From: Trichobilharzia regenti
Taxonomy: Eukaryota > Platyhelminthes > Trematoda > Strigeidida > Schistosomatidae
Assembly (NCBI GenBank): GCA_944472135.2
Contig: CALYDD020000389.1
Coordinates: 1 to 64,000, forward strand
Direction: 5' to 3'
DNA length: 64,000 nt
Both the position numbers and the translations under genes were made by a program. This document shows positions 32,635 to 45,081 of the stretch, piece by piece. How positions within the stretch are numbered: the stretch's first letter is position 1; every line of letters begins with the position of its first letter. The notes below the pieces were generated by a model. It was given only the letters and a program-made list of their open reading frames with translations. It made no database searches and was not told the origin of the DNA.

Positions 32635-34923
32635 TTCTCATGTGAAAACAGACAGCATTTAGTATAGTTGTTGTAATTTAGTAGAATGATGAAGGGGTGC
32701 TTTAATTCACTATAGATTTCAGACACCACTGTCAGGTGTATTTGTATGCAAATGAAAGTATAAGCATCTACCATGTTTTTATTAAATTCACTCTCGACAA
32801 CCTGTCTCATTGGTGGTAAAATTACCACATGAACTGGAACTAGTGCAATTAGGTTTTGAATAATTCGGCTTCTCAGTATTTTTTTCAACGTGAAACTTGG
32901 TCCATAATTTTTGCCCCGTTTTAAATGATTATTGATGGTCACTCTCTATATAAAATGATACTGTCATCATTAGTAGTAATAAATGTGAACTAAATGATCT
33001 ACGACAATATTTGAATAGTCATCACTCAACTATCAAAATCACTGTTGAAACAGAAACTTGAAAAAAAATCCGCTTTTGAAGTTCAGACTAACAAATACAT
33101 TTAATAGGGAATTGAACGGAAGGGTATGGAAAGGGACTTCGTGAAATGACCAGCTGACAAAAGTTTAAATTTCGGTGGTGACAAGCCATACTCCAAAACC
33201 TGCTGATAACCCTCGGAACATAACTCACAGAACCTGCAACCTGACGTTAACAGATGAAGAAATCCCACTTGTGAGGAGGATTCTAATTCAGAATACTTAT
33301 CCACCATGTTTTATAGCTCAGCACAAAGGAAACAAACACAAACAATTACATATCTCTGCACAAGAGACTGTTACACATAAAAGACACATATAAAGAAAAA
33401 TTACTGGATGATACTTTGAAAAAAGATGCAACCTGCAGTGAACAACAACAGCTTCCACATTGAAATCAAAACGGAAATTCTCCTGCTACCCAATATTCTC
33501 CACTAATTCTGAATATACAGTTTTTAATCTTTTTGTTCACTCCTACGTGTATCCGCTGATTTACTCGTTCATGTAGAGCACCCGTTTTGCGTTTTTATCT
33601 TCAGAAACCAAGATTCACTATCTAGAAAGAGATTGATCAATGGATCAGTGAGTAGTTTCACAGCTGCACACACATTTTAAATTGGTTACTGAGAATTGAT
33701 CCACTATGAATTCGGCAGTAGGTGCTTTTGTAGCTTTGAATTACTTGGGTCTTAGGTTAACCACCTGCAAGTCATACAGAATTACCACTGAAAGAAATAG
33801 AAAACCAGGAAACTTTAACACTTCGAATGAAGCAGCAACATTCAATACGATATAGGCAGAGCGAAGCGTCGACGAATGTGGCCTGAACGGACATACTTCA
33901 AAGTAAGCAGCATTTTCAATGTGATATAGATATAGGGAGGCGGGACGAATGTGGCCTGATCAGATGTACAGCTACAGAAGCACTGATAAAGGATGCAAAC
34001 ACCTCAGTCGGTTTTCGTACGGCGATAATACAGAAGGCTGACAAATAAGAGAGACCACCCACTGAGTGGAAGATAGAATACCTGATAAAACTATAATAGA
34101 AAAACAAAGTCTAATCCTTTCCAAACCATGTGGCAGAAAGATTCCGCTGGTCACCCATACAAAAATACAGGGCCTGAGTATCTCGCTGGGACTTCAGCTC
34201 GTTTGACTTTGAAAACTGTTCGGCAAACAAGACACTAATTCAGTCGTACTGCATACTGCTGGTAAGTGATTTGCCATGACTGACTGAAACATTACCTAGT
34301 AGTAAAACTGAAAACCTAGTAATGATCATATAGCATTGAACAGTTCCCTTCATGTTGTAAACAACTGTGATTCGTAAACATTTGACAGATTCTGAACAAC
34401 TATACCTTCAGTGAAATTAAAACGATTTGTTACCCAATAAGATTTCAAAACAAGCAACCAAGGGTAATAAAGCCGGATTAAATGAAAATATCATATTTAG
34501 GTAGAACTATTCCTCAGTTGAATACTCTACACACACGGATATATATACTTCAGAAATGACATTATGAAATATACAACTAATAAGAAAGTTAACTACAATG
34601 AATCAGACATTCAGAATGACAGGTGCGAATGTTTTCCTGGTCATGTTCAAATATTTAAGCGGAGAGAGAGTATGAGAGATCAAAATTACGAGAAAATACA
34701 TCACGCTTCAAATAAATCACTTAGACAAACAATTGATAATTGGAGAATACATCAAGAATTGCAAAGAGATTAATACCAATAGGAACAGTTATAATTATAA
34801 TGATCACAACACTAATAATAACGTTGAAGTGAGTTAAGATAATGCTACTGATAAAAGATGGTTTCAAATGAATCAAGAATAATAATAATGATAAGAAGTA
34901 GAATAATAAATTAAACGTATTAC

Positions 34924-35388
34924 CATGGTACATTCAGAGTGACGACCATCATAGAGACCTGGTTTATAAATTTGAATTACACAAGCCTCTGCAATTGCAA
35001 GCATCTTCTTGTTTTATTGTCTGCTGACAATAGTGAATGACTTGACAGCGTCAATATCATGTCCATAGTCGAGAAGATGTTTTGTTATCCAGGTTTTTGA
35101 CACTTTGCATTCAGCTGTTTTTAACTATTTTGGCAAATACTCCATCATGCGAGTAGACAAGTGCCTTTCTGTATGACCTATATATTTGCTTCCACAAAAA
35201 CACTGAAAGTGATATTCGCGGTTTGAAGTGTCGAGGATTGGCGACAGGTCCTTCCCGAATTCTCGAAGCACTCACTTGTTGGTGACCAAGTTGGAAACCA
35301 AGTTACGTAGAATGATAAGTTATCTTGATAGGTTTATCGAGTCTTCATTTGACTAGTCCTTGTACATCATCTCCTTTCAATGGGAAAC
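34924..35388 (-). pseudogene. PLE endonuclease fragment in unit 3
   Basis: This is the unit 3 copy of the same dead GIY-YIG fragment, at the regular 5189-nt spacing from unit 2. Confidence 0.75.
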
Positions 35389-35514
35389 TGAAATAAACAG
35401 ATTCCTTTCTGCATAATGGATGCCCAAACTAAAGGTTATTGGCAAAAAAGTATATCATAAAATATGTAATAATCTTCTAAATATTTCCTGAATAAAATAT
35501 GAAATATATATTGC

Positions 35515-36135
35515 TCCTTTGCGATGCGATTAGAACATAGTGCTTCAACAACACATCTCCACATTGCTCTGTATTCTGCCGTCCTCTTCAGATGGGTCTA
35601 CGATTGATCGAACTCTCATTTCTTCCTCACACGATCTCCTCCATGTCTCCCTGGGACGATCCACTCGTCAATTGCCATTGAGATTCCACTCGAGGACGTG
35701 ACGTGCGATGTCATTTGGCGACGTTCTAAGTATATGTCTGACCCATCAATCTGTATTTTCTCTTAAGTATTTCTTGAGTGATTGGCTCTTGTTTGGTTTG
35801 TTTCCATAATTTCTTGTTGCTTATTCTTTCTAGCGATTTGGACTTCAGTATGAAGACAGTGAAGTCGGCAGCTGTTGATGAAAAAACGCAACTTGTTGGA
35901 AATGCTTTTCGTGGCAAGATGCTTTTCGTGACCCGCATAGAAGCACCAATCGACTTCACGTAGGTGTTTGATATGTGAATATGCTTCTTTATGCTGAGTG
36001 CAGAAGATTCCCGAACTGGTTTCAGGTTGATGAAGACGTAACTTGCCTTTCCGATTCTGAATTTGACATTTCCTTCCGTTCCGCCTGTAGCCGAAAAGAC
36101 GCTACTTAGCCGGATAAGTGAATGAGGCAAACTCT
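35515..36135 (-). pseudogene. RTE LINE 3' fragment at the end of unit 3, with extended 5' side
   Basis: The frame at 35726-36130 (134 codons, opposite strand to the numbering) includes the same block as units 1 and 2. It also has about 40 nt more on its 5' side (LIRLSSVFSATGGTEGN). The duplication breakpoint therefore lies inside a pre-existing RTE insertion. Confidence 0.75.
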
Positions 36136-37290
36136 GTTAAGGATATCGTGTTGATGGTGATTTGTGCTGGTAGTTGCTGCCGTTCATTGCAGCTCATCTT
36201 CATCCCAACCATAGACAAAGGCGTATAAAATATTATCGTCGAAATTAGTTAAAATAACAAATTGAATATATTTCAGTCAGAGAAAGGAAGGGCTCACGAT
36301 CGTGTATTTCTGAAGAGACTACCAGATTTTCAACTGGTTAACCCCTTTCGATTAGGTAAGATAGAACTGTTTGGAACTTACGCGCACATGGATTACCTTT
36401 TGATGGTTTTGAAACTTTGATTTTGTTGTCACCATCTGCAAGGTGATGACAGGCGGGCATTCACTCTGCATTTAACTAATCCAAATGATTCACCCTCTGT
36501 GAGTCCAGGCTTTCAGAAGACTGGTCGACTTCTTCCTCATTGTATACAGTGATGCTTGAACTTCACATTCCCAGTACACATGGGTAAAATATTTATGAGT
36601 CCATGTTCGGGTGAATAAAGTCGGTCGAAATGCTAAAATTGTCTTTATAGTGAGTGGAGCGCTAGCAGAAATAATTCGAGAATTCGACTTAATTCTAACG
36701 CTTAATCAACTATGGAGTAGATGAATGCATTGTGAACCTCGACTGTTTGTTTTCCTGTCAGGGCGATAGCTTATCACTGCAATGAATACTATCACTGAAG
36801 ATGTCTGTTATATCGGTTGTGAGCTGGAAATATTTGGATAACCGACTACTACTATAACGCCTCCCATGAAAAATTTCAGAAACATAGTGAGTAAAACAAG
36901 AATACACTCTTCAACAAATACCCACTGAGGAAGGCGTTTTCTGGATTCAGTAAAGATAGGTAGAGAGAGGACGACTTCTGGAGATTCAGATTTCAGTGCA
37001 GGATTTCAATTTCTGGAATCCTGAGTTATACATGAAATGTTTTCTACCACACATTCTGCTTCATTGTGAACCGTTATGAGAGACCCTTACCTTCTAATCC
37101 ATCACAGTTTAACGCTCTGAGTTAACGCCTTTCCCAAACAGTGTTGACTGGTTCACATTCTATTTCTGGGATTTCTCCAATATATAATTAAGGCTTTGAA
37201 TGATGTACAGTCCACATTATTTGACCAAGAAAACTGCAATCTGTGTTCTTCTCATATAATACAATGGTGATTTTTGAGTATCTTTTTTTA
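36136..37290. other. Anonymous DNA
   Basis: No gene or recognisable repeat is seen between the last tandem unit and the 3' end of the LINE at 37.3 kb. Confidence 0.4.
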
Positions 37291-37294
37291 ACAT

Positions 37295-40200
37295 AACATA
37301 ACGATTTCGCTTTTATTCCAGAAACAGTACTTGTGGTACAGTGTGGAATTTTCAGCACATATCTATAATATTGCATCTAATTTCATCGTATATTTAAAGA
37401 AGTATTACAAAAAAAATAATAAATATAAAAAAACAACAAAAACCAAAAAAGAAACACAGAAATAACAAAAAACAAAAAGGAAAAAATTCAAATAAAAATT
37501 ACCGAGTAGAAAGGGAGATAAACACCAAAAATGAAAAAATATTTCAGTACTGGGTAGTGGAAGCTATGATATGTGTATGCGTGGTGAACAGTAACAGCTA
37601 TAATCATACAAGAAATTATGAGATGTTCTTAAAATGTTTATAGCCAAGATGATCAGTTAATTTGATTGAACAACACTAAACAATCATAAGATAAACATTT
37701 CAGGTTGTGTTTTTTTATTGTCAGCACTAATGCGGTGTTTGTAGTGGTAGTGTGAGGAATCATGCATAATACAAAATTTTTTTTAAGATGGGGATAGTGG
37801 CAATAACAATCAAGATTGTCAGTTAAATAGTGCCGAACAAAGAACAACCACAAAACTAATGTTACATGATGGTTAATGACGGGACAATTTTGTAATAATC
37901 ATAGTGATAATATAGTCGGACCCAGTAGATATACAAAAGAAGGAATAGAGTAAAGTACAAAAAATAAGCCAATGATAATAATATTAAGTAGCTAAGTATG
38001 TTTAAGAAGGTTGTTCATTATAGAGTACAAATAAGAGAGTATTAGGGGGAAATAACAAGGGCCAAAATTATGTTATTAACAACAAAGCAAGTCATAGGTT
38101 TCACGCTTAACATTGTCTCTGTCACTTAGAACACGGGCTGGCCAAATATGGTATCGTTGAATTCCTATACTTGGTTGTACGATCATATATTATTTTGTAC
38201 TGATTTCTGGTTCTACCTGATGAGATGCAAGGAGAGAGTTGGGAATAGAGGGGGTGTTGGGGGTCAGAGAGTATGGTTTTAGTCCATTTCTCGCATGTAT
38301 TCAGATGCTTATCCACTAATGTAGTGACGAGCTGACTGAGTTTTACACCGCTAGTCCTACTAACTACCTTCAACATCCTTCTCAGGATGGTATAGTCCTT
38401 TTTCAGTAACCCAGGAAAGACTAACGGGGAGCAGTAAAGTAGAATAGGTAGGATACGAGAGTTGACAAATTGTGAAAGCAGAGGTTGAGGGACTCCAGTT
38501 AGTCTGAGTTTCTTGATGTAGCAGGTTAGTCGAAACACTTTCTTGGAAATCATTTGGATATGAGATGACCAAGTAAAGTCGGAAGATAGAACTAATCCGA
38601 GGTATTTTGCATTAGACTTTGTTTCAATTATAGTCCCCTCAATTCTACAGGCATCATGAGTGCTTACTAGTGTTTGTAGATCTCGTTTATGCCTAAAGGA
38701 GAAGTCGACAGTCTGGCATTTTGAGGGATTCAGCGTTAGGCCATTTAGTTTAGACCACTGACTGATGTCCGACAGGAAGCTATTTAATTTGAAGCAGTCT
38801 GACTGAGACTTAACGGGAAGCGAAACAGTCAGGTCATCTGCATATTTGACGAAGTTGATTTCGTCTGAGAGAGGTAAGTCATGTAAGAAGAAGGAAAATA
38901 GAAACGGCGAGAGAACAGCACCCTGAGGAACTCCAGCTTCAGTAAGCAAAGGAGAGGAAGCTACACCATTATATACCGTGTGCTGAATCCTATTGGAGAA
39001 GTAAGAGTGCAGCCAGTTGATAGCCCAGGACTCAGTTTGTGTAAGGCTAAGCTTGTTTAACAAAAGGCCGCTAGGTACAGAGTCAAAAGCAGATGTGTAA
39101 TCAAGGAAAGTACAATAGACGTACTTGGCCCCTTTGTCTAAGGAGGGTACAATGTTGTGATGAAACACAGCAGCAGCATCCAAAGTACTTCTACCCTGTT
39201 TGTAAGCAAACTGCTTTGGATCGTTTGAGAAGCTTAGGGAGGGAATGAGTTTTTGTAACAGTAATTTCTCCATTAGTTTCAAAAAAGGAGAGGTAATGGC
39301 AATTGGTCTAAACTTAACACTATCTCCAGAATCAGACTTGTGTACAGGGATGATTTTATTATCTTTCCACAGAGAAGGTACAACTTCATTAGAAAAGGAA
39401 GTATTGAAAAAGCTTGTAAGTGGGTTACTTAAAATATCAGCACATTTCTTTAGAACAATGGCAGGTATACCATCAGGGCCTAGACTCTGGGAAGGTTTAA
39501 GAGATTTCAAACATTTAAGAACATCAGAAGTATTGAAACGATGAAAGTCACTGGTCGTCTTGTTAGTTAAATTGAAGGCAGAAGGGACATTTGGAGGGCG
39601 GATGAAAGATCTATTGAGAGTATTTACATCAATAGAAGAGGCAAAATTATTATTCTCACCACAACCAGTAATTTCTCTGAAAAGCTTCCATATGTTTTCT
39701 GAGGTTTTACAAGATAGTATTGTTTGATTATAAATGTTGTTTAGTCTCTTGATTTCAGATTTAATTTCGATGTTTATCTTCTCAAGACCACGTTCATTCT
39801 TTGTCCTGTACAGCTTCTCTTTCTCTCTACGAAGTTTTTTGAGATGAGGGGAAGAAAAACGATCCATTCTTTTGAAAATTATCTGTTTTGGACAGCATAT
39901 ATCAAGGCAGAATTTAAGATAGTCAGTCAGATTGGAAATAGTATCATCCAGTTTGTGTTCGTTGAAAAGTTCCCAGTTAGTGTCATTTAGCATACATCTT
40001 AGTTTGAGCATATTTTCTTGTGAGTAACACCTTTGCTGTGTTTTCTTGGACAGATTTGAGAAGATATTAAAGTGAGATCTGCTGTATATCTTAGGTAATA
40101 TCCGAATAATACAATGATCTGAGTTCATGATAGGAGCACGTCGGCGTACTTCATATATTTCCTCATCATTAATGAACACTAGATCCAGAGTTTTATCAAG

Positions 40201-40930
40201 TCGAGTAGGAAATTTAACAATATTGACATGACCTAATGATACGAGGAAAGAACAATCACAGCAGTTAAAATCTCCTGTGACAACTGATAAAGAGTTTTCA
40301 AGATGTGTAACGGCGAATTCAGTGAATTCATCAGCAAAATCAGATAGATCCGAGGCAGAACAACCAAGGTTAACATAAATGTTAGAGATGAAGACGTATT
40401 TAAACTTGGATAAGTGTTTCGGACGGCATTTGACTGTTATACAATCAATAAAGTCATTAGAGTAAGAAAAACATACATTATTTGAAGTTGACCATTGAGA
40501 ATGAATGAAAGTTGCAACACCTCCACCTCTTTTCTTTCTGGAGCATAGTCGATCTTGTCTAAACAATGTAAAACCATTTAGGGAAACCAGATTGTCATCA
40601 TAGAGTTCATGGAGCCATGTTTCTTGTAATGCAACAATCGCCGTATTGTGATAAGTATCAGATGATAAGAGAGACTGGAGATGCATAATTTTGTTGGGAA
40701 GTGAACGGCAGTTTGAAGTGACAATAACAGGAATGGTTGTACGATATAAAGGTGTCTGTTTAAGTGCACGCTGCCAGCCAGCGTGATGTTTTCTCTTAGA
40801 TTTATTAGATGCATGATTATGTACAGAACAGTTTTAACATACTTGCAAATTTGACATGATGTTAGTTGACAGGTGGTTCTGAATTCAGTGAACAGTGCTG
40901 AGAAAATTAAGCTTATATAAGGTTTGCCCA
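37295..40930 (-). mobile_element. CR1/Jockey-type LINE, copy B
   Basis: The element lies on the minus strand. The main ORF is 40686-38122. The 3' UTR is about 800 nt long, with an A-rich tract at 37410-37500, and the tail at about 37375-37305 reads GCTGAAAATTCC then ACTGTACCACAAGTACTG. The coding frame extends upstream of the first internal Met: an ATG at 40857-40855 gives MSNLQVC, then TAA at 40836-40834, then the frame runs open to the end. That single codon is the only break I found. It is homologous along its length to copy A. Confidence 0.87.
38122..40686 (-). CDS. LINE B endonuclease-reverse transcriptase polyprotein (854 residues)
   Basis: The ORF encodes the retrotransposition machinery. 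Residues about 1-205 are an APE-type endonuclease: QETWL with catalytic Glu22, GDFN at 138-141 and SDH at 189-191. A Lys-rich linker follows (about 260-390). The reverse transcriptase then shows FRPIAITSPF at 459-468, motif A FLDYTSAFD at 527-535, GVPQGAVLSP at 585-594 and KYADD at 614-618. All catalytic residues I can check are present. The frame is open upstream of the first Met (NCRSLPNKI), so the natural start is earlier and is lost behind the TAA at 40834-40836. The C-terminus is slightly shorter than in LINE A. It could be competent if initiated internally, but the N-terminal block of the endonuclease would then be missing. Confidence 0.88.
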   Translation of the reverse strand: MHLQSLLSSDTYHNTAIVALQETWLHELYDDNLVSLNGFTLFRQDRLCSRKKRGGGVATFIHSQWSTSNNVCFSYSNDFIDCITVKCRPKHLSKFKYVFISNIYVNLGCSASDLSDFADEFTEFAVTHLENSLSVVTGDFNCCDCSFLVSLGHVNIVKFPTRLDKTLDLVFINDEEIYEVRRRAPIMNSDHCIIRILPKIYSRSHFNIFSNLSKKTQQRCYSQENMLKLRCMLNDTNWELFNEHKLDDTISNLTDYLKFCLDICCPKQIIFKRMDRFSSPHLKKLRREKEKLYRTKNERGLEKINIEIKSEIKRLNNIYNQTILSCKTSENIWKLFREITGCGENNNFASSIDVNTLNRSFIRPPNVPSAFNLTNKTTSDFHRFNTSDVLKCLKSLKPSQSLGPDGIPAIVLKKCADILSNPLTSFFNTSFSNEVVPSLWKDNKIIPVHKSDSGDSVKFRPIAITSPFLKLMEKLLLQKLIPSLSFSNDPKQFAYKQGRSTLDAAAVFHHNIVPSLDKGAKYVYCTFLDYTSAFDSVPSGLLLNKLSLTQTESWAINWLHSYFSNRIQHTVYNGVASSPLLTEAGVPQGAVLSPFLFSFFLHDLPLSDEINFVKYADDLTVSLPVKSQSDCFKLNSFLSDISQWSKLNGLTLNPSKCQTVDFSFRHKRDLQTLVSTHDACRIEGTIIETKSNAKYLGLVLSSDFTWSSHIQMISKKVFRLTCYIKKLRLTGVPQPLLSQFVNSRILPILLYCSPLVFPGLLKKDYTILRRMLKVVSRTSGVKLSQLVTTLVDKHLNTCEKWTKTILSDPQHPLYSQLSPCISSGRTRNQYKIIYDRTTKYRNSTIPYLASPCSK

Positions 40931-41157
40931 ATGAGTTCAAACTTTAACAATTAAAATGTATGCACAGAATGGTGAATAAGTTAAGTAATAAAGACAACAG
41001 AAACGTGAGATGATGACTACCTAATTCATTGTACAACAATTTACTGAGTTCAACTCAAATCATAGAAAGAAGATAGAAGCAAAATTACACAATCTCAAAG
41101 GGGGGGTGAGGTTAAGTTCAAAGCCTACGTATTCAAATGAAAGCGATAATAAACACA

Positions 41158-41350
41158 TCCAATCACGTGGTTGGCGAGGACGGATGACTGACAACTGTTT
41201 CTTTCTCAACACATAAATCAGGATTCATGTGTTCTACTGATCCTGCTCAGTAGATCTAATGGCCGGAAAATTTTTTAGATTGCAAGTGGTTTCTACATCG
41301 CTTAGTCATAAGAGATCTGCCTTGCATTACATACACACATTCACAGAAAA
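41158..41350 (-). pseudogene. PLE endonuclease C-terminal scrap
   Basis: On the minus strand a frame at about 41290-41180 reads EHMNPDLCVEKETVVSH, matching the end of the intact PLE endonuclease (KRLKPDLCVQKEAVIS). The rest of the domain is decayed. Confidence 0.6.
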
Positions 41351-43295
41351 AAAGCGAATAAACTTCGTTCTCAACTAATAATAACATGCCTTGGCTTACG
41401 CCCCGTCTCTTCCATGACCACGGTTACACAAACACTTGTTTGTTGTTGAATATTGATACCTAAAATGACTGTCATGAGATCTGTTCTAGAAAACCATTTT
41501 GATTACAAATAGTTAGTTCTAAGGAACTGTAAATTTTCTGTATCACACTACAAAATGAACGTCTCTCTACTATCCTCACGACAAATGGGAGAGGACAAAA
41601 TTCTATAAAACTCAAGTTTCCAAGTCATGTGATTTTAATTACGATTATGAACAATACGTTTTGTTCAAAACGTCATCCAGTAAATAATACTGTTTCACTG
41701 TGCGATACACCTAATAAACCAACTTATATGGAATTACTTACTACCAATGTGACCATGTTTTACACATATATTAAAGTGAACGTCTGTTTCTCTGCAGATG
41801 TAAGTGCATATACACTGCCAATTTACAAACGTCGCCACCAACTAGTGGGTTCAATGAAACACAAACTTTGTCAGATTGTGTATCGAGTATTGTAGTCACA
41901 TCTATTGGACTGAAAACCAGGTCACAGTCCTGTTCATAGATATTTTAAAACAGCATTCATCAAGAAAGAAATGGAATCTAAAAGTTTAAGTCTGAAGTCG
42001 AGGATAAGTCACAACTGATACAAAGAAAACAAATTACTCTATAAAAAGTTGTGCCAGCATATTGGAGACTTTATACGAATAAATGTTTTTTCTGACACCA
42101 ATGATTGATGAATTTTTCATTTCCTGCATTGAAGAATATTGAACCCACTGTACATTTTTTATTCTATTACATTTTGATCCCTTTGTATTGTCACCTTCAG
42201 TAGAAATCTGTAGTCATTATATTCTTCAACCGATATAATGACAGGGTTAAACAGTATCACTACACTGTGCCCACTAATACAACATTTCATTCATTGTATA
42301 AGTAAGCTTCAAAAGAGCTCATATTGCATATACATTAATTTCAAAATCATGAGATTGTAATTAAAACATTCAATACTCTTTATTAAACTTAATGTCAGTT
42401 ATTCCAATAGTTTTATATTATCATAACTAATTACTGGTTTCTTACAGAACACTTCATCACTTATTTTTTTCAGGTAAAATAAACATCTTTATTACCTTCA
42501 GTGACAACATCAATCACTCCTCAAGTAGGAAAATTCTCAATAGTTTCACAATTAGCATAAATATTCTTATGCTCACATTTTTCGTAGACATGATTCAGTG
42601 ATATTCTAGGTTTCTTGCTTCAAAATGTCTGTCACATTTCCGATTACTGTTTTCAGGTTAATGAAGCATATCTTGCTTTCAAAAGACAACATCAATGACC
42701 AATCTATTCTAGTAATTATTTCTCGATAGGTCTTTTAACATTTCAAACAGTTACAATTTTTATCTAGATTATTGAAAATAAAACATTTAAGCGAAAACTA
42801 TTATTTAATCCTGGTGATTTCTACGGATTAACTGCAGTTTACGTTAATTTTTGTGTTTATTGAATTTCTAACTTATGACAATAAATCCCTGGACCCGTCA
42901 TGAATTTCAATTGTTGTAAATTAACTGTTTTCGGAAATCCCCATGTCAGGAAACACCAAATACTTAACTAGGGCTAAGTGATGTTCGCATTTATCTGAAG
43001 ATAAACAAAAAATGAGAGGATTAAGAATATAACAGGAATAATAACAATAAATATTGATGTTATAACGGTGGAGAGAATTCGTTATCAACAGTTCGCCCCT
43101 TCGTTTGCTCCATACTAAAGATCGAATGGCCGGCCGATTTCTATTAGCAACAACGAATTCTGGTAAAAACAACCAACGAAGAGTAGATTGGTCAAGAAAA
43201 TATGTAGGCGAAAGCGCAGATGGACTGCGCAAACGGTGACAACGAATGACATCTCGAACTAGGCTGTCTATTGGGACCCCAATGTGAAGTGAAGT
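41351..43295. other. Anonymous DNA
   Basis: No supported gene. The open frame at 41629-41895 (plus) has no recognisable domain. Confidence 0.4.
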
Positions 43296-43450
43296 GTCAA
43301 TCGTCAATCCGGAGGTGACATGCAGAAGATCGTGTGAGGAAGGTATGAACGATTATGGGCTGAAGAGGATAGCAAAGGATAGAACAAGGTGCAGGTGTTT
43401 TCAAAGCTCTACGTTTCACTCGAAACCCAAATGAACAATACAAATACATA
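43296..43450 (+). repeat. RTE LINE 3'-terminal scrap
   Basis: The stretch gaggtgacatgcagaagatc through gattatggg and on to ctcgaaacccaaatgaacaa follows the 3' end of the RTE copies at 53.2 and 53.7 kb. Only the last 150 nt or so are present. Confidence 0.5.
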
Positions 43451-45075
43451 AATAGTCAAGGTAGCAAGACGTGAAGAAAGATAACACACTCGGTTTCAAG
43501 ACTGCATTTAGCGACTTCCAAGGAAAATGACACCTCAGTGACCTATTCCGTAGAAGTTGAAAGAATTCTGAACAAGCGTCCGATATCCGGATGGCGTCGG
43601 ACGTGAGAGATAACGCAACCCTAACGGCTAATCCCCTTTTGATGCTGACAGAATATGATGTCAAGTCAGCTGAAAACGGTGGTGTAGTTGGATATGGACT
43701 GAGTCACCGTATCATAGGTTCTTCATCATTGGCTTGCAAGACATAAAGACATCTTTGAAGCAAATGAAGAACTTGTGTCTGAGGAAATGATGAAATCAGG
43801 GATTTGCGAAGTCGTTGCGCTCATGAAGAAGCAGACGAGATGGGTTAGGGTGAAGTAAAACAAGTGACCCTTGAGCTCGAGCAATAAGAGTTGCAACTAT
43901 GACGGCCTGCGTATAACTGTGACGTAAAGCCGTATGGAGGGAATGTTTCTCTGGAAAATCCCTGCAGAGTAATCTTTTCACAAAGTTGGTTCCTAATTAA
44001 ACATTTCTACTAACTTTGTAACTATTATCCTTTTCGTCATGGACTGTATATCACTATCAGTATATTTGCATATCACATATTGATTTGAACCTTATTATTC
44101 GTCTTTCACCCTGTTGAATCCCTAATACTTATGCTTCTCTGAAGCAAAATGAAGGTAAAACCAACTTACGGTTGATTGCCGCTCAAACAAAGTTACCATA
44201 AACAAACAAACATTTTTAAAAAGTTAAAAAACAAGTAGTTTTACCATGGTATTATACGCTGTATTGAAACGACAGATAAATAAGATTGGTAGAATGACAT
44301 GAAGCTTCCTGAAATGTTTTGTGGAAACCAAAGCTGTAGTCAGAGAGACTGAGACGGAAGTAAATAGATAGAACGTACCAATGTTGAATTACAGAAGTAT
44401 TTAGATCAACGAATATCTCTTTTGAGTAATATTATTCTTCACCCGGATTTCATATATTTGTGGGTTTCGGATGTTGCGGACATGTTTGAACTAATCTTCT
44501 GTGTGTACTATATGGTAGAATGAAAGTTTTGTCAATAGTACGGGCTAACTGAAACTCTATTTTCGAGATTCACCCTTTCAGTTTTGTATTATTTGAAGAA
44601 ACGTGCGTTTTCTCTTACATGATGAGCGATTCATGTTGCGTTATTGAAAATGTACTTGAATGTCAAAAGCTGCATCGAATAGCGTGTAAATGAAAATGGG
44701 TTTGCACATCGTACATAATTCCTTTTGGTCCTGAAACAAATGCATTTAATACATGAACTCACATATGCTTGTGTTTAAGCGTGTTTTTACAGTTTATGAT
44801 ACTTAATTTTCATAAATATTACCGATTATGTATATTCTGAAGGACCTCGATGTTTGTTAGGAATTAGCATAGTATTTGGTGAGATCATTTCACTCTCAGT
44901 TGTTCTACTAGCTTTAAACTAGAAAAATAAATGTTAAGTATAAGTTCATTTGTTTCAACCCTTCACGAATTAGATGAAATTGGATGTTGTTTATTGATGC
45001 ATCCTATGTTGAACCTATTGATAGTGTGGATGAGCTTAGTATAATATCTTTTTTTATGAGAGCATCCGTCTCACT
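43451..45075. other. Anonymous DNA
   Basis: No gene or recognised repeat was found. The open frames here (43416-43664 and 43796-43981, minus) carry no family motif. Confidence 0.4.
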
Positions 45076-45081
45076 TTAAGT

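Larger units (their letters stand above)
30900..36088 (-). repeat. Tandem unit 3 (5189 nt)
   Basis: The third copy is almost identical to unit 2, with two clearly more diverged patches at about 31475-31790 and 32690-32960. Its Kunitz gene has a 1-nt insertion. Unlike units 1 and 2, its right end continues past 36088 into further RTE sequence, so it keeps the ancestral right junction. Confidence 0.93.

Noticed and set aside
32589..32942. 117-codon minus-strand frame
   Set aside because: Its end is a translated TA microsatellite, and the frame is not open over the same length in units 1 and 2.
20607..36088. CRISPR-like or satellite array
   Set aside because: The units are 5 kb long, number only three, and contain genes and transposon fragments. 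This is segmental duplication.
39245..39544. 99-codon plus-strand frame
   Set aside because: It is an antisense shadow of the LINE B reverse transcriptase region.
40578..40940. 120-codon minus-strand frame overlapping the LINE B start
   Set aside because: It is out of frame with the endonuclease homology. The coding frame of the element is the other one.
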